Shown one piece after another: positions 42,076 through 54,650 of a stretch of DNA of 64,000 nucleotides. Within the stretch, counting starts at the first letter, position 1, and each line of letters opens with the position of its first letter. The position numbers and the translations under genes were made by a program. The DNA comes from Cyrtodaria siliqua (lineage: Eukaryota; Mollusca; Bivalvia; Adapedonta; Hiatellidae): the NCBI GenBank assembly GCA_037043455.1, contig JAWPHD010004495.1, positions 1 to 64,000 of the forward strand, written 5' to 3'. Under the pieces are notes generated by a model. The model was not told the origin of the DNA, did not search any database, and saw nothing but the letters and a program-made list of their open reading frames with translations.

Positions 42076-43286
42076 TGCAGTGCCCTGATACCCCACCCAC
42101 TCGTTTTGCATTACGATAAATATAAACATGCATTTTTATCGAACCATTGTCATGCCATTATAGGAGTGTTTCATTGCACATTATTTGTTATTGTATTACC
42201 TATTTAATTCTGATGGAAATACCTCTGTGTCGCATGTGCATTGGATATGATCAGTCATTTTCCGCTATTATCGGATCCAGGAAGTGATTCGACGTCGGCC
42301 ATATTTGTTGCACGCGGAGCTGCAGTGTGACGTCACTAGAACGTGACGGTGTTGGAGAGGTTCATTAGGGTTTTTTAAACATTGTATAGTGGGCGCCAAA
42401 TTCAAATAGATTAACTTGTTAAATCTCTTTAATATATTGTTTATTTAAGTAATAACTGCTCTTATGTTATTCTAAATATATTGTTATTGCCAGTATAACG
42501 TTTTAAATGATATTATTGAAGTAATACAACTGGATTTAGCTTGTATATTTGTAACTGTCGGATGTGTCGGACGTGTTTGATACCTTTTTTGTACCTCTTT
42601 GTTCGAACTGACGGACGCTGTCCAACAGTTTTAGGGTGTAGGATTCTGGGGTATAAAAGCTGGAGTTTCCTACAGTTTCGGGGCTCCGCAACTAAAATAC
42701 TAAAATTCCAAAAGGCATATTGCACTTCATCCTCATAAATCTGGGTAAAATATAAGTTTTTAGATCTATTCTCAAGTTAAATAAGTATATTATAGATTGT
42801 TTGGCTATTTGGTATAGCTTTAAAGGTCTTTGTAGCGCTCTTTAGTATTTATTTATAAAACGTATTTTATTATTAAATTTGAGATCGACTATTGATAGTA
42901 CACTACCGACACATCCAAACCTCTTCAATATTGTATTCTGTCTGCGTGTTCAATTCACGGTATTTCGTTATTTCGTGACCGAAACTTTACTTGTAATAGC
43001 TCTTATGAATATTATTAAACATCGTCGTTTAATTATTATCACAGCTTATTGTTAGGGGTTCACCTTAATGAAAGTAATCAGAACGTTGGCTTTGTTCAGA
43101 TATATATACCCCTTAGTTTAAGTTAGTTATGCAGTGATCAGTTTAAAATACTTTACATGCGGAGTCATTTTTTTTTTAACACTTGTTTTCTTTCTGTGCG
43201 TGCTGTAATCTAAGACTGCCTGGACTAAATAAATACGCAACTGATACGCACGTACGCTACCAACCCTAAAGTATCAGCTCGTAACA
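42076..43286 (+). repeat. 3' LTR
   Basis: Matches the 5' LTR with about six substitutions and two small indels (T-run near 43170 and near 42503). TATA box 42652-42659; AATAAA 43228-43233. Confidence 0.97.
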
Positions 43287-44856
43287 ATACCTCTTTACAT
43301 ATCATTAAAATAGAAGACATGTATGAAAAACAACACAAATTAAAACAAAATAGTATTAAGTCAAATTAACTGAAAACCACCAACAGGAAAGACATGAAAA
43401 CATTGCATTGCTTGCATTGCATTGCATTGCAACAACTATTCATGTGTTTATTACACATGGGTAAACAATTAAAAATGCTGGTGAATTTACCAACCCACAA
43501 TCTTCGTAAATGCACAAACAAACATTTTGATATTTTACATTTCATGTTAAAGCATCCATTGTTCTTAATGGATGAGTAGCTGGGCAATCCCCAACATTCC
43601 AAGCTGAAATTTGTGTATGGGAAGTTCCAAAATCTATTTTTAGTAGCATAGTGTTTTCTGAATCCATTCAGAAAACTTTTACAGGTGATACAGAGTTTTG
43701 TATTAATTATTTTTTACTTCAAATATGTTAACATTCAAAGTGCTTGAACGCTACTTTTAATATAGACCGTGACTTGGTAATTTTAAAACAAATTATAATA
43801 GCAATGCTCGAACTCGAACAAAAACTGTATCTATCGAATATGGTAATGCGTGTTATCTCAGTACCAATGTGTATCAGCTAGATGTGTTTTTTTTTTATAA
43901 TTCTTTATCATATGTATTAACAATCACGGTGGTAGTAAAATGTTTTATTAACCGGTACGTTGTATTCTTTTATTCAGGCTCGTTATAAGCATGATAAACT
44001 TTAAATGTTTTCGTTGTTATACTACAAATTTAAAACTAACCAGTCATTACGTAGTTTAATAACTATAAGTTTTGCAATACGGGTTATTTAGCTATTTGGG
44101 CTAGTTTTCACTTCGCGTAATGAAATTCCTTAGCGTAAGCATCTCTAATCACATATCGTCATTGACACCGAAGAATGACACTTAGTCAATTGAAGTTGTC
44201 CAAATTGGAGAATAAATTACCAAACCGAAACCTCCTGAATTCTATAATATACAGATTTTTTTAAAGATTTGTCATCAGTCCTAGTTCATTAACTGTCATT
44301 GGGGGAAAAATGAAATAACGTTTATCATTGAAACAAATCGAGCAAATTACATTTTCTGACGTCGCTTACGTAATCAGCTGTAAACGCCGATGTTTTATTA
44401 CTTTAATAGTCGAAGAGAACAAAATAAAGCTAATCCGGCTTGCTCGAAATATTTTCGTAATGAATTATTTCCCCGTAGTAATTATCACGTTTCCGTCCCT
44501 CAGCAATCTCGTCAAATCCTTGCAAGAAATGTAATATAATTAAACAAGGAACTTGTGTTTTCGTTTGGTTGTAATAATTCAATGCAATTTTATTAGATTG
44601 AAATCTTTATCATATAGTGTTTATACTTTGTCTTGAATATTTGTCTTGAATATTTGTTTAAAGGTAAAACATGTGTTGATGTTATAAAATAACAAAATGC
44701 TTAGTTCGTAAAGAAATAATATATTCAGATACATCTAAAACCATCGTATTTGTTTTAATAATGTTGTAATAATGTTAATAGTGTAATGCTAAGTCTATTT
44801 ACTGTATTATCATTTCATTACATGTGTTGATAATTGAGAAATAAACTATTTCCAGC

Positions 44857-44989
44857 GGGTTTATATTATCACAGATCAATACCTGGTGGGCGGGACTTGA
44901 AGTTCATCGATACCAAGGGTCGCGGGCCCGTGGTTTCGATGTGTTTTAAGTCACAAACACCAGGATTTGATCTCGCACAATATAAACCC
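44857..44989. repeat. 133-nt palindrome
   Basis: 'gggtttatatt' to 'aatataaaccc' with near-continuous pairing around a GGGCCC-type centre at about 44926. Both strands therefore encode related peptides; these are by-products. Paired copy at 61464-61596. Confidence 0.85.
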
Positions 44990-45250
44990 ACAGGACATAT
45001 TTTATTTCGTATCTGACATGGAGTTTTATGTATCATGCTACACATTTTGTCGAGAGATTGCACAAAATGCAAACAAATTGTTACAATTTACCTATCTCTC
45101 AACATCAAACGACAAGAATATACAGCTTCATCCTATGTAAATGTGTTTATGGAACGTACTGTAGCGTCGCTTAAAATAACGCATTTCACTGCGTTGTTGT
45201 TTTGCATCTGACGTCTCAACGATTAACGTGTTTTATTGGCGTTTAAAAGG

Positions 45251-46047
45251 ATGCCTTCCTGGGTAGAATCTATTCATACACGAAACGCTTGCGTGCGTGT
45301 GCGTGTGTGTGAACATGCTTTTCTTCTTTTGTCATGGGTTGAGTTTGCGGGAGCGGGAATTTGTTGGTAAGGGGCTGTTCCATTAGCTCAAACCCGCCCG
45401 GTATACCTTTATCATAAATGTGCTTACTACAACAATAGTCTTATCTTATTTAAATTTAGTTGTTGAACTGTTGCTGTAATAATCCATTTTTTATCTTTGT
45501 CAGATGTACATGTGTGTATAAATATCATTGTCAGCTGATTAAAAACATAATTATTTGTATTGTTAGTTATATTTTCCATTTATATGTGCTTAAGGTTAGA
45601 CAGAACTATCATACTCTGTCTGCGGAATCATATTAATAAGTAATACAATTCAAGTCATTACTGCATGTATTATGTTTTTATTTCATCATGTTATAATTTG
45701 CATTCATCACTACTACGCCCACCCTACTGTATGAGTATAATCATAATTGTAAACGTAAACAAAAATATTTAATTTAATATATCCTCAAAAATGTTTATTA
45801 AATTATATGAATATGAAAATATGAAACATGACAGATAAATACATATTTTAGTCTTGAAATAATCAATGCAATCTCCGTTTGAAAATATGCTTTCCGTCAG
45901 CTGCTATGCACATCCTACTGGATGTGGTATAATTATCATTTAAAGAAGAACAACACTTTTTTAAAAGAATTAACTACTCGAAAATGATTATACTATTAAT
46001 TATATATCAAAAATTAAATGAGTGCACTTATAAGTCTATAATTAGCA
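45251..46047. other. Between repeats, nothing recognised
   Basis: AT-rich with a short GT-rich run near 45295-45312. Confidence 0.35.
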
Positions 46048-46155
46048 ACAGGCCCAAGAGGGCCTGTATCACTCTACTGGCTATATGTATGCTGTGGCTG
46101 TGTTTGTGTCTGTATCACTCTACTGGCTATATGTATGCTGTGGCTGTGTGTGTGT
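46048..46155 (+). repeat. Hairpin and 48-bp direct repeat
   Basis: ACAGGCCC/GGGCCTGT hairpin at 46048-46067 followed by two copies of 'tgtatcactctactggctat'-led 48-bp units. Confidence 0.75.
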
Positions 46156-46267
46156 ATGGGGGTATTAGTTGTTTTTGCATTTATGACAAAACCATTTGCC
46201 CTGCATTGAGCTAATGGCAGTCGAACATATAAATTACTGCAAGTTCCCCAATTTGTACCCATATATA

Positions 46268-47085
46268 CGAGGGGCATCCCAAAAGTATTGAGACTTTTGC
46301 TCTTATTCAAAGGTCGATGGGAATACAACATTAAAAAACCCAAGAAATATAGTTTCATCTTTTGTGCACCAGATTAACAAGAATCATGATAATTGTACAT
46401 ATAATATTGAAAATATTCACATCTGTGCAAGGAGTACTATGCTGAAGCGGGGGCGGTCATAGCGACGTCACGACGTCGTGAACTGCAACAATGACGTCAA
46501 ACACGTTCAACTCTTTTCATTATCTTGTAACGATGCACGTCCTTCACTAAAACGTTTGTGCCACCTGAACACGAGTGCACGAGATACAGTTGACTTCATA
46601 CACGATCGGTTAATTAGTTTCAATGTTTGGGTAGGTGTCTGCCCAAGTCCACAACAAAATTTGATTACTGCGCGACTTTCATGCGGATCTGTTGACGTCA
46701 TTTCCTTCGGATCTTTAAGTTTGCTGCTACTCATTGTTTACCGACTGTTTACTAACGGAAACGGATATGACATCAAAATTTACTGAGCGTGTACGTGTGA
46801 CGTCGTCTAACACACACACTAAAGCGCGCCAAATTTGACGTATATATTCACTGGTAATATCACTATTCCTTAAGCAACTCCAGAGACCGTTTAGACCCTC
46901 CCCGCATCAGCATTATATGGTTGCTATAGCGACGACAAAACTTGTGTTTCGTGCCATCAGTAATACTGTCACTTTCGGAAATAGAAGATAACATATGAAA
47001 CTGCATTGGTGCCAAATATCTTTTTAAATAAATAGATAATAAAAATGTTATAGCAAAAGTCTTAATATTTCTGGGATGCCCCTCG
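46268..47085 (-). mobile_element. Mariner deletion derivative, 818 bp
   Basis: Inverted ends CGAGGGGCATCCC of about 31 bp, TA on both sides (46266-46267, 47086-47087). Only the N-terminal transposase region remains, so it is non-autonomous. Confidence 0.9.
46507..46734 (-). pseudogene. Mariner transposase N-terminal fragment
   Basis: About 75 codons: RAVIKFCCGLGQTPTQTLKL and VFRWHKRFSEGRASL, the helix-turn-helix DNA-binding part of mariner transposases. The DDD catalytic domain is missing; the frame ends near the deletion junction. Confidence 0.88.
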
Positions 47086-47224
47086 TAGGTGCCCCTTTAC
47101 GCTAGAAGACAAAATCCGTTTTATGAATGCATTCACATTTAGACAAGATATTAATATTATTTTTGTGTTTTTTTTTACCCGATTACCTTTGTACTTGTGT
47201 ATTTTTGTGATTGTGTATTAAAAT

Positions 47225-48115
47225 CTTTAAAGGGCCATAACTCCGCCAAAACGCATTCAACTGGAACACGACAACGATATGCGCAACCAAGTTTCGTTTA
47301 CAGCCGACAAGTGGTTGATGAGAACTAGTCCGGACAAAATTTGTATATTGAAACATTTAAAGAGCAACAACTCCAACAACATCATTATACAGTAACACAA
47401 CAACAATATGCACAACTAGGCTTGGTACCGATAATTCCTGCCAAGTTTCATTGAAATCCAGCCAGAACTTCGGGAAAACTAGTCCGGATAATGTTTGTGT
47501 ATCATAACTCTGTCAAAAATCATTCAATCAGAACACGGCGATGACATGTGCAACTAGGCTTGGTACTCATCATCCCTGCCAAGATTCGTTGAAATCCAGT
47601 CAGGAGTTCCGAAGAGACTTAATCTGGACAACATTTGTGTATTAAAACCTTTAACGGGCCATTACTCCGCCAAAAATAAATCAACTTGAACGCGGCGATG
47701 ATATGCACAACTAGGCTTCTTGAATGCTACTTTTCCTGTCCGATCTTTTTATCTTTCTTGATACTGATCATCCATGCCAAGTTTCGTTGAAATCTGGCCA
47801 GGGGTTCAGGAGAACTAGCAAGGAGTAAGTTTGTGTTTTAAAACCTTTAATAGGCCATAACTCCGCCAAAAGTCTTTCAACCGGAACACGGCGATGAAAT
47901 ACGCAACTAGGCTTGGTATTTATCATCCTTGCAAAGTTTGGCTAAAATTCGGCCAGGTGTTCAGCAGAAATAGTCCGGATAAAGTTTGTGTATCAAAGCC
48001 TTTATAGTGCCACAACTTCACCAAAATCATTCAACCGGAACACGGTGACGATATGCACAACTAGGCTTGGTACTGATATTTCCTGCAACGTTTCGTTGAA
48101 ATCCGGCCAAATGTA
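47225..48115 (+). repeat. Satellite, about 150-190-bp units, six copies
   Basis: Units share 'gggccataactccgcc', 'caaccggaacacgg', 'gcacaactaggcttggtact' and 'ccaagtttcgttgaaatcc'. One unit carries a 42-bp RT-element tail insertion at 47718-47760. Confidence 0.85.
47718..47760 (+). repeat. 42-bp RT-element tail inside a satellite unit
   Basis: From 'cttgaatgctac' to 'tttttatctttctt', splitting 'aggctt|ggtactgatcat' of the unit. Confidence 0.8.
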
Positions 48116-48720
48116 GGCTCTATCGTCTTAACGAGGCAAAATACAGCACTTATATCTAAATCAAGGTCCATAACTCCGGTGTTTCCTATCCGATCTGGCT
48201 GGTTTTCGAACTCGCTCAAGCTTTCATTGATAGTAACGCTCAAAGATCGAAAGAAAAATTAAGGCCCTATCGTCTTAACGAGGCAAAATACGGCATTTTT
48301 AACTAAATCAAGGGTCATAGCTTCGGTGTTAACTACTGATCCGATTTGGCTGGTTTTGAATTTGTTCAAGCTTTCATTAATATTAGTAATCTAGTAAAGT
48401 TTGGTAAAGATCAGATAAAAATGAGGGCCCGATCTTCTTAAAACGAGACATAGTACAAAATGTTTGACTAAGTCAAGTGGCATAACTCTAGTGTTACTGG
48501 TACGATCTAGCTGGTTATCTAACTTTTCCGAGCTTTCAGATATCAACAATCTGATAAAGTTTGGGAAAGATCGAATTAAAAAAGAAGGCCCTATTGTATT
48601 AATATGGCCAAAATATAGCATATTTCAGAAAATCAAGTCATTACTCCGGTGTGAATGGTACGATCTGGCTGGTTAAAGAATTCGTCCGAAATTTTCATGG
48701 ATATGTCATTACTGTGTAAG
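48116..48720 (-). repeat. About 170-bp satellite, four units
   Basis: Units share 'gatctggctggtt', 'ttcgtcc/cgctcaagctttca' and 'ggccctatcgtctta'; reverse complement of the 30957-31265 repeat. Confidence 0.8.
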
Positions 48721-49070
48721 TTTGGTTAAGATCAAATGACAAATGGAGGGGTTAGAGTGCCCACAAGACAACATTATGCACTTTGGAAAGTTCAAGGGCT
48801 GATAACTCAGTATATAGCCATTAAATCTGGCTAGTTCAAGAACTGGTCCGAGATCTTATGGGTATATTAGGACTGTATAAGTTTGGATGAAAAATCGAGA
48901 GGTTAGAGTGCCCACAATCAAAATTATGCGTTTTTGCAAATTCACGGGCAGATAACTCAGCTGTTAGGGATCTAATCTGCCTAGTTCAAGAACTCGTCCG
49001 AGTTCTTATGAATATATAACTACTGTATAAGTTTGATAAAGATCGCATGAAAAGGGCAAAAGTTAACAGA
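48721..49070. repeat. Diverged satellite, two units
   Basis: Two units with 'ggttagagtgcccaca', 'gataactcag' and 'agttcaagaact.gtccgag'. Confidence 0.7.
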
Positions 49071-49076
49071 CAGATA

Positions 49077-49145
49077 GAGAGAGAGACACACACACACACA
49101 CACACACACACGCGCGCAGACACACATACACACACAGACAAACGC
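49077..49145. repeat. (CA)n microsatellite
   Basis: Imperfect CA/GA repeat. Confidence 0.9.
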
Positions 49146-50028
49146 ACAGACGGATGGACAACACAGCATCCCGAAAGATTTAATAAAAACAAAGTCAGTT
49201 TCGGTAAATCTTCTTGACCCACTCTGCTGTAAACGGTACAATTATTATTTAAAGACGTTTGTAACGTATGTAGATTCACCACACTCCACCCACTTGTGAA
49301 TGAAGGAGGAAGGCGTAGGCTCCTTTTGATATGGGATTGTAGACGGATGATGCAGGCATCGTTAACAGACATACATGTACACAGCAAGGAATGATGTTGT
49401 AGATATATAAAGTTAGTTAATTAGTTTGTAAGAATACCAGTGATTATTGTTACGCAATTAGTCAACTGTGTTTTTATCTGTTGAGTATCCTGTACGTTGA
49501 TGGATCCTGCAGTGTTCGCCTAAGTTTAGACGATGTATGTGTTCGCGAAATATAAAATGACGAGTCGAGTGCTTAATGGGACATGTACAGGATGGTCAGA
49601 TGCAGAGTTACTGAACTATTAGTCGAGAAGAAAGGTTATAGACCACATATTTACGTGGTTAATTGTAGTTAGGTTTGTCAAATTAGCGGAACTACTCCGA
49701 CTGAAGAAGCTTCACCATATACGACATAATGTGAAATATATTAAAGACTTATGATGGTGACAACTTGGTAAAGCATTTAACGTCGTGACTTACAAAAGGA
49801 AATCAGGAGCATTGACAACTCCTATAATGAATGCGATTTATATACAGTATGGGTGACATTAGTTATGTTAGCATGACTATGAATGAAATGGGTGAAAGAA
49901 GGTGACAGTTGAATATAAGTGTATATATGCAGAGATGTCATTGGTCTGTACTAGCCAGTACAACGACCGTCTAAGCTAGCAAAGAACAACAACTTAGATT
50001 TGCATTAAAGCAATCCAATCAATACAAT
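49146..50028. other. No gene recognised
   Basis: AT-rich sequence with stops in all frames. Confidence 0.35.
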
Positions 50029-50390
50029 TTAGAAACCTCTGTATTGATTACCAGATAGAAACCTCTGTATTGATTACCGGATAGAAACCTCTGTATTGAT
50101 TACCAGATAGAAACCAATACACAGATAGAAACCTCTGTATTGATTACCGGATAGAAACCTCTGTATTGATTACCGGATAGAAACCTCTGTATTGATTACC
50201 AGATATAAACTTCTGTATTGATTACCAGATAGAAACCACTGTATTGATTACCGGATAGAAACCTCTGTATTGATTACCAGATAGAAACCTCTGCATTGAT
50301 TACCGGATAGAAATCTCTGCATTGATTACCGGATAGAAACCTCTGTATTGATTACCGGATAGAAACCTCTGTATTGATTACCGGATAGAA
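50029..50390 (+). repeat. 26-bp minisatellite, about 14 units
   Basis: Unit 'tagaaacctctgtattgatt' plus 'accgga' or 'accaga'. No spacers between units, so not a CRISPR array. Confidence 0.92.
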
Positions 50391-50768
50391 AGTCAGTTTC
50401 AACGACCGTCTAACTAAATGACAACAATACAGAGTATGACCTAAACTGACTCAACTGGCCGACTGTAAAAGTAATTCAAGTAATCAACCACCCACTCCAT
50501 CAACACATAACAACTAAAGCTACGAAAATGGTTTCTAATGGACCACAACTGTGATGGAAGGGTGACAATATGAGGAAAACTATGAAAACAATAATGCTTG
50601 AACTATTACAAATTACTCGAGTTGTGCTGAATGCAGATTAACCATCTTCTACTTCTCATCCCCTTTATCTGAATCTCGTAACCTCCACAGAGAAAACAGG
50701 TCCCGAGTGACCAACTGTGACATAGCCCATGTCATAGTCCAGAGTACAAAATATGCTCTACAATTTAA

Positions 50769-51774
50769 CTACCTGTGAACTGCATCACAGAAAGTAAGAT
50801 CACCTTTATTGTGGGGATAACCAGATGAAGGGAAAGTAGTACAAACGCGTTCAGCAACTACAGAATGACGGATTATGGAACCATCCAAACTGTGGGAGAT
50901 TCTACGACTGTCCATCAGATAACTTTTGTAACCAGAAACAGCAGAAGTATAGCCATTTAGAGACATATGACTGTAATACTCATCAGTGTCAGAAACGCCA
51001 GTTTCGGTTTCACTTGGGAGAGGCATGCATGCATGTTGGAAACCATTGTAACTGATGAAAGTGGTGCGTCGGCTGACATGAGAACTTTCAAAATGGGAAT
51101 CTCCACGCCCACACCCCCCCCCCCCCCCCCACCCACTCCCGCCACCCGTGAGGCAGGAAGATGCAATGGTGTGATTGATATTCGTAACTATGCATCAGCT
51201 TTGAAACGATACCTCTTGAAAGGTAATTCACCTGCTTTCACACTTTGGTGTATGACAGGGTGCTGTTCTGAAGCCATTATTTGGGGGTTAACACTATCCG
51301 CTGATGCACTGTTTGATAATAAATGGGGGGATCTATCTCCACACTCTCTGACATGCAATTGAGGACCTCAGGGTTCATGTCTGTTTCCTTTGGTTTAACA
51401 ACGATGGTGCGGACTACAGCTGTTGTACTTGTTGTTGGTATTGGGCTATTCGCAACTGTTGCGCGAGTAACCGATGTTGGTGTGTATTTGACCATAGGCG
51501 AGGTATCTTCCACAGGTGATGATGAGAAGGTATCTGGGGTATGCATGTTTACCATACACATTGAAACACTGCTGGTGTTAATTGGAGGGGAAATCTCAGG
51601 TGCGTTGACATTGTTCGTAGAGGTGGTGGATGGCTGCACTGGATAGTCGTGACCGGAGTATGGGATTGATTGGAATGCTACAGGAATGCTGTCAACGGGG
51701 AATGTTGGGTTCCGTTTAAAACCTGGTGGAGGAAAAACAGTGTGCGCTGGTTTAAAACCTGGTGGCGGCAACAC
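50769..51774 (-). pseudogene. Pro/Thr-rich coding fragments, unknown
   Basis: Minus-strand ORF 51774-51277 (about 165 codons) starts with a duplicated PPPGFK motif (LPPPGFKPAHTVFPPPGFKR) and is rich in Pro, Thr, Ser, as in disordered linkers or some retroelement gag ends. A second minus-strand ORF, 51026-50769, encodes SETETGVSDTDEYYSHMSLN and more. A 19-nt C run near 51113-51130 lies between. They could be two exons of one gene or pieces of a retroelement; I recognise neither. Confidence 0.4.
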
Positions 51775-53754
51775 AGTGTGTGCTTGGTTTGTACCAGCAA
51801 GCCATACTTTGCAATCAAAATGTGAAGAATTAAATTCTATGAATGTTGTTTATCGGCTTATCGACACATTGAAGGTTATTTAGAGCTATCACAGAGAGCG
51901 TGGAAGGATAGGATATATAATAGTATAGTAATCCGCGGACCTGTCCAACTATTACTAATGAATAGATTACTATGATTATGTAACATGATTGTACAATAGA
52001 ATCAGAAATAATCGCGGGATATATCGTAGGATAGACTGCGGAACCGCAGGGTTTACGTCCCCATCCGACGGGCAAGGCTAAGAGAAAGTGTCTTGCCCAA
52101 GAACACGAAAGTGCCCAAGAACACATCGATAACACTCAGTGGCGAAGAAGAGCCTTGCATCCAGGCCGTTCAGTTTCAAGATACTGGGCCATGCCAGCCC
52201 CCGACCTTTGAAGAGAGAATGCCCTGCATTCAGCAATGGGGTGCTAAAGCTTTGTTTTATACATCTGCTCTTCAACCAGGTAACCATGAAGACTAAGATT
52301 ACATGCTACTTCCCATCGTTCATAGCAGAATCATATGTCGTAGTCTAGCTGTAACGGTCGCAAGCCTATATGTTGCATTTTGGTTTGCCAATTCGAACCC
52401 CTGCTTGGGGATAATTTATCACAGATGCCGCTGGACTTCTTTGTTGTATCATAAGCAAAAACCTTCGTCTAGCAGTGTCCATCAAGTTGGGTCTAAAACA
52501 AAAAGTTCCCACGCATCGGAGTCTATCCTCCTAGCATGTTAAAGAAGATAGGTGTATATTAGTTGATAGTTGATTCTATTTATGAACAACAGTTCAATTT
52601 GTTTTCTTTCATGCAATATCTGACTGTGACAAATGCAAAGTTATTTAGTAAATAGACCTCATTTAATGCCAAAACTAAAACCATAACATCAGCACCAGAT
52701 GCAATCGAAGATGGAGATATCCCGATGATAGAAACGTTTGTGTTTCTCCTATTCACTCGAGCATTCACACGTCTGTAAATATACGCACATGCTCATTTAG
52801 AGACACAGACACATACAACCACCATGCACACCATGCAGTGCACAGGTACAACATATCAGAATGACGGTTTACCACGCCCATTGTAGTCATACTGTAGATA
52901 AATGCTCATAAATTGCCCCGAAATTCAATTTATGAAATTGCCCCGAAATGCAATGCCGTCATACTGGGGTTAGGTTCAGACACTGGATATAACACTAGAT
53001 ATAACAAGAGCTGCCAGAGGACAGCGCACTTGACGATCAACGCCTTGTTTATTTATTGTTTATTTATTAGAAAAAGTAAGTTGAAGAAGGTGCATAATTC
53101 TGTTAAAATTCAGAACAAGGTTATGCCAAGATAGTGAATACACGTGTAATGGCCTTTAAACGGTTTATGAGACGTGAGCTTAAACCGACACAATCATGGC
53201 AATCTTGATATATTTTTTTTAAAAACTAGCGTCGTCCCGTTAGTTTTTCTACATAAATTGTTATTTGTCCAATCATTAAAGTTAATTATAAGAATTGTAT
53301 TAAGCCATTTGTTTTTGCATATTTTTTTTTATTATTATTTATTGCACCAGTAATATATTAAAACTTAAAGTATAATAAGACGAAATAGTGAATATTTAAA
53401 ATCTGATTTATTTAAATGTAACTAGGGTAAAAGTAAAAATGATACTGGATATATAAATCGCGACACCCATTTCAAATACTTCAAGATTGTCTTGTGTCCC
53501 TTTAACGTAAAAGGTTATTTCAGACACCGACGCTTTGGCGGGTAGAATAGTTAGCATTTTCTTCGAAAAGTCCAGCTAATAATGTTAACCTTTTAAATTG
53601 TAACTGTATTGATTCCTCAGAATATATCACATTGATTTATATTAGTGAATATGTTTACACAAACATTAAAATATGTACAATTTTATTAACCATAGACTGA
53701 AATTGATTTAAATATTATTAAAATGTTATTAAAGCCAACAAAAACCTTACTGAG
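51775..53754. other. No gene recognised
   Basis: Small overlapping ORFs only. 52040-52130 has a 'gtcttgcccaagaacac' motif of the sort found in dispersed SINE-like repeats. Confidence 0.35.
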
Positions 53755-53838
53755 TTTGTCTGTTTGCGTGTTTGTTTCTGTGTTTTGTGGTTGACTGTCC
53801 TCCTTGAATGCTACTTTCCCTGTCCGATCGTTTTATAT
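53755..53838 (+). repeat. RT-element tail, 84 bp
   Basis: 'gtttgtctgtttgcgtgttt' to 'ccgatcgttttatatttg'. Confidence 0.85.
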
Positions 53839-54650
53839 TTGTATGGTAAATACGTCAAAACACATTTCAAATAACAGTGTATTTTAAAATAAAAGTAATG
53901 TGTATACACAAATTATGTATTGCTGTTTTAATGCAAATTAATGATATTTTTGTTTAAAATGGTATATTACTAAAATCAATTTAATGCTTAAAAATTCAGC
54001 TTTAAACTTGGTGCTAAGTAAATAAATCAATGTAGTATAAACGAAATGAATGGCAGTCAGTGCTGTTCTATTGCCATGAAGTATGACCGTTACACATTTA
54101 ACTTGTCATTGTAGAGGCAGCACTGTAGTAAGATTTGATCTACCCACTATGAAGATATCAATGGTATTATATAAGCAGGTAAAAACACATTTTTGCGAAA
54201 ATGCAGTTTTTTTTAATGAATTATTAAATGGTACTTACAATGTTATAAATGTTATAAGTATACATTACTTTGATGACAGATCCGGTAAAAGCAGTATATT
54301 ATTTTTTACCTGAAAAACATCAGATACCCCTTTTAGGGTCTCATTGTACTGGTATAGAGGGGTCCTCACGCCTGTCTCCTGCATTTTATTTAAAGTACAT
54401 ATCATAAGGCATAATCATGAAAAGTTTTATGCTTTCTAACGAAAGTCCACAATTTGACCCTTATATGGCTTATAGTCCGATACTCATGTTTTTGAACTCG
54501 TCAGAGCTTTGTCCACTTTTGGCAAATATCGGATTCAAAATGCAGGTGTTAGAGTGTTGACAATGTACAATATAGCATTTTCATTAAATCAAGATCCATA
54601 ACTTTGGTGTTTAGTATCCGGATATAAAATGAATGCGTTTACAAGTGATA
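53839..54650. other. No gene recognised
   Basis: AT-rich. 54580-54640 has a weak match to the 170-bp satellite ('aaatcaagatccataact'). Confidence 0.35.

Larger units (their letters stand above)
32804..43286 (+). mobile_element. Ty3/Gypsy LTR retrotransposon, 10.5 kb, young
   Basis: Direct LTRs of 1210 and 1211 bp (TG...CA ends), 4-bp target duplication ATAC (32800-32803, 43287-43290), tRNA-Leu-type primer site, gag, protease, RT, RNase H, integrase, a third ORF and a polypurine tract. The domain order with integrase after RNase H marks Ty3/Gypsy. LTRs differ at only about six substitutions plus small indels, so insertion is recent. Two single-base frame breaks (in gag near 35600-35638 and in pol near 37893-37903) make this copy probably inactive unless they are assembly errors. 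Confidence 0.97.
31918..45250 (+). repeat. Left copy of the long inverted-repeat family (interrupted)
   Basis: Made of 31918-32102, 32569-32803 and 43287-45250 once two later insertions are removed. Most of its length aligns with the reverse complement of 61190-64000: outer hairpin module, 130-nt hairpin, 'gggcaatccccaacattcc' block, 'gaccgtgacttggtaatttt' block, 133-nt palindrome and inner end near 'ggcgtttaaaa'. No coding sequence found. Whether the two copies form one element (long terminal inverted repeats) or are independent insertions cannot be told from this window. Confidence 0.8.

Noticed and set aside
44834..45072. Similar ORFs on opposite strands
   Set aside because: Explained by the 133-nt palindrome, not by a gene pair.
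46048..46067. GC-rich hairpin as a bacterial-type terminator
   Set aside because: No U run and a eukaryotic setting; most likely part of a dispersed repeat.
49020..49387. 133-codon Cys/Val-rich minus-strand ORF
   Set aside because: Runs through the (CA)n microsatellite; no domain recognised.
50029..50390. Regular 26-bp repeat resembling a CRISPR array
   Set aside because: No unique spacers between units and a eukaryotic context; it is a minisatellite.
51060..51166. Gly-rich and Pro-rich ORFs across a C run near 51113-51130
   Set aside because: The C homopolymer produces them and its length may be an assembly error.
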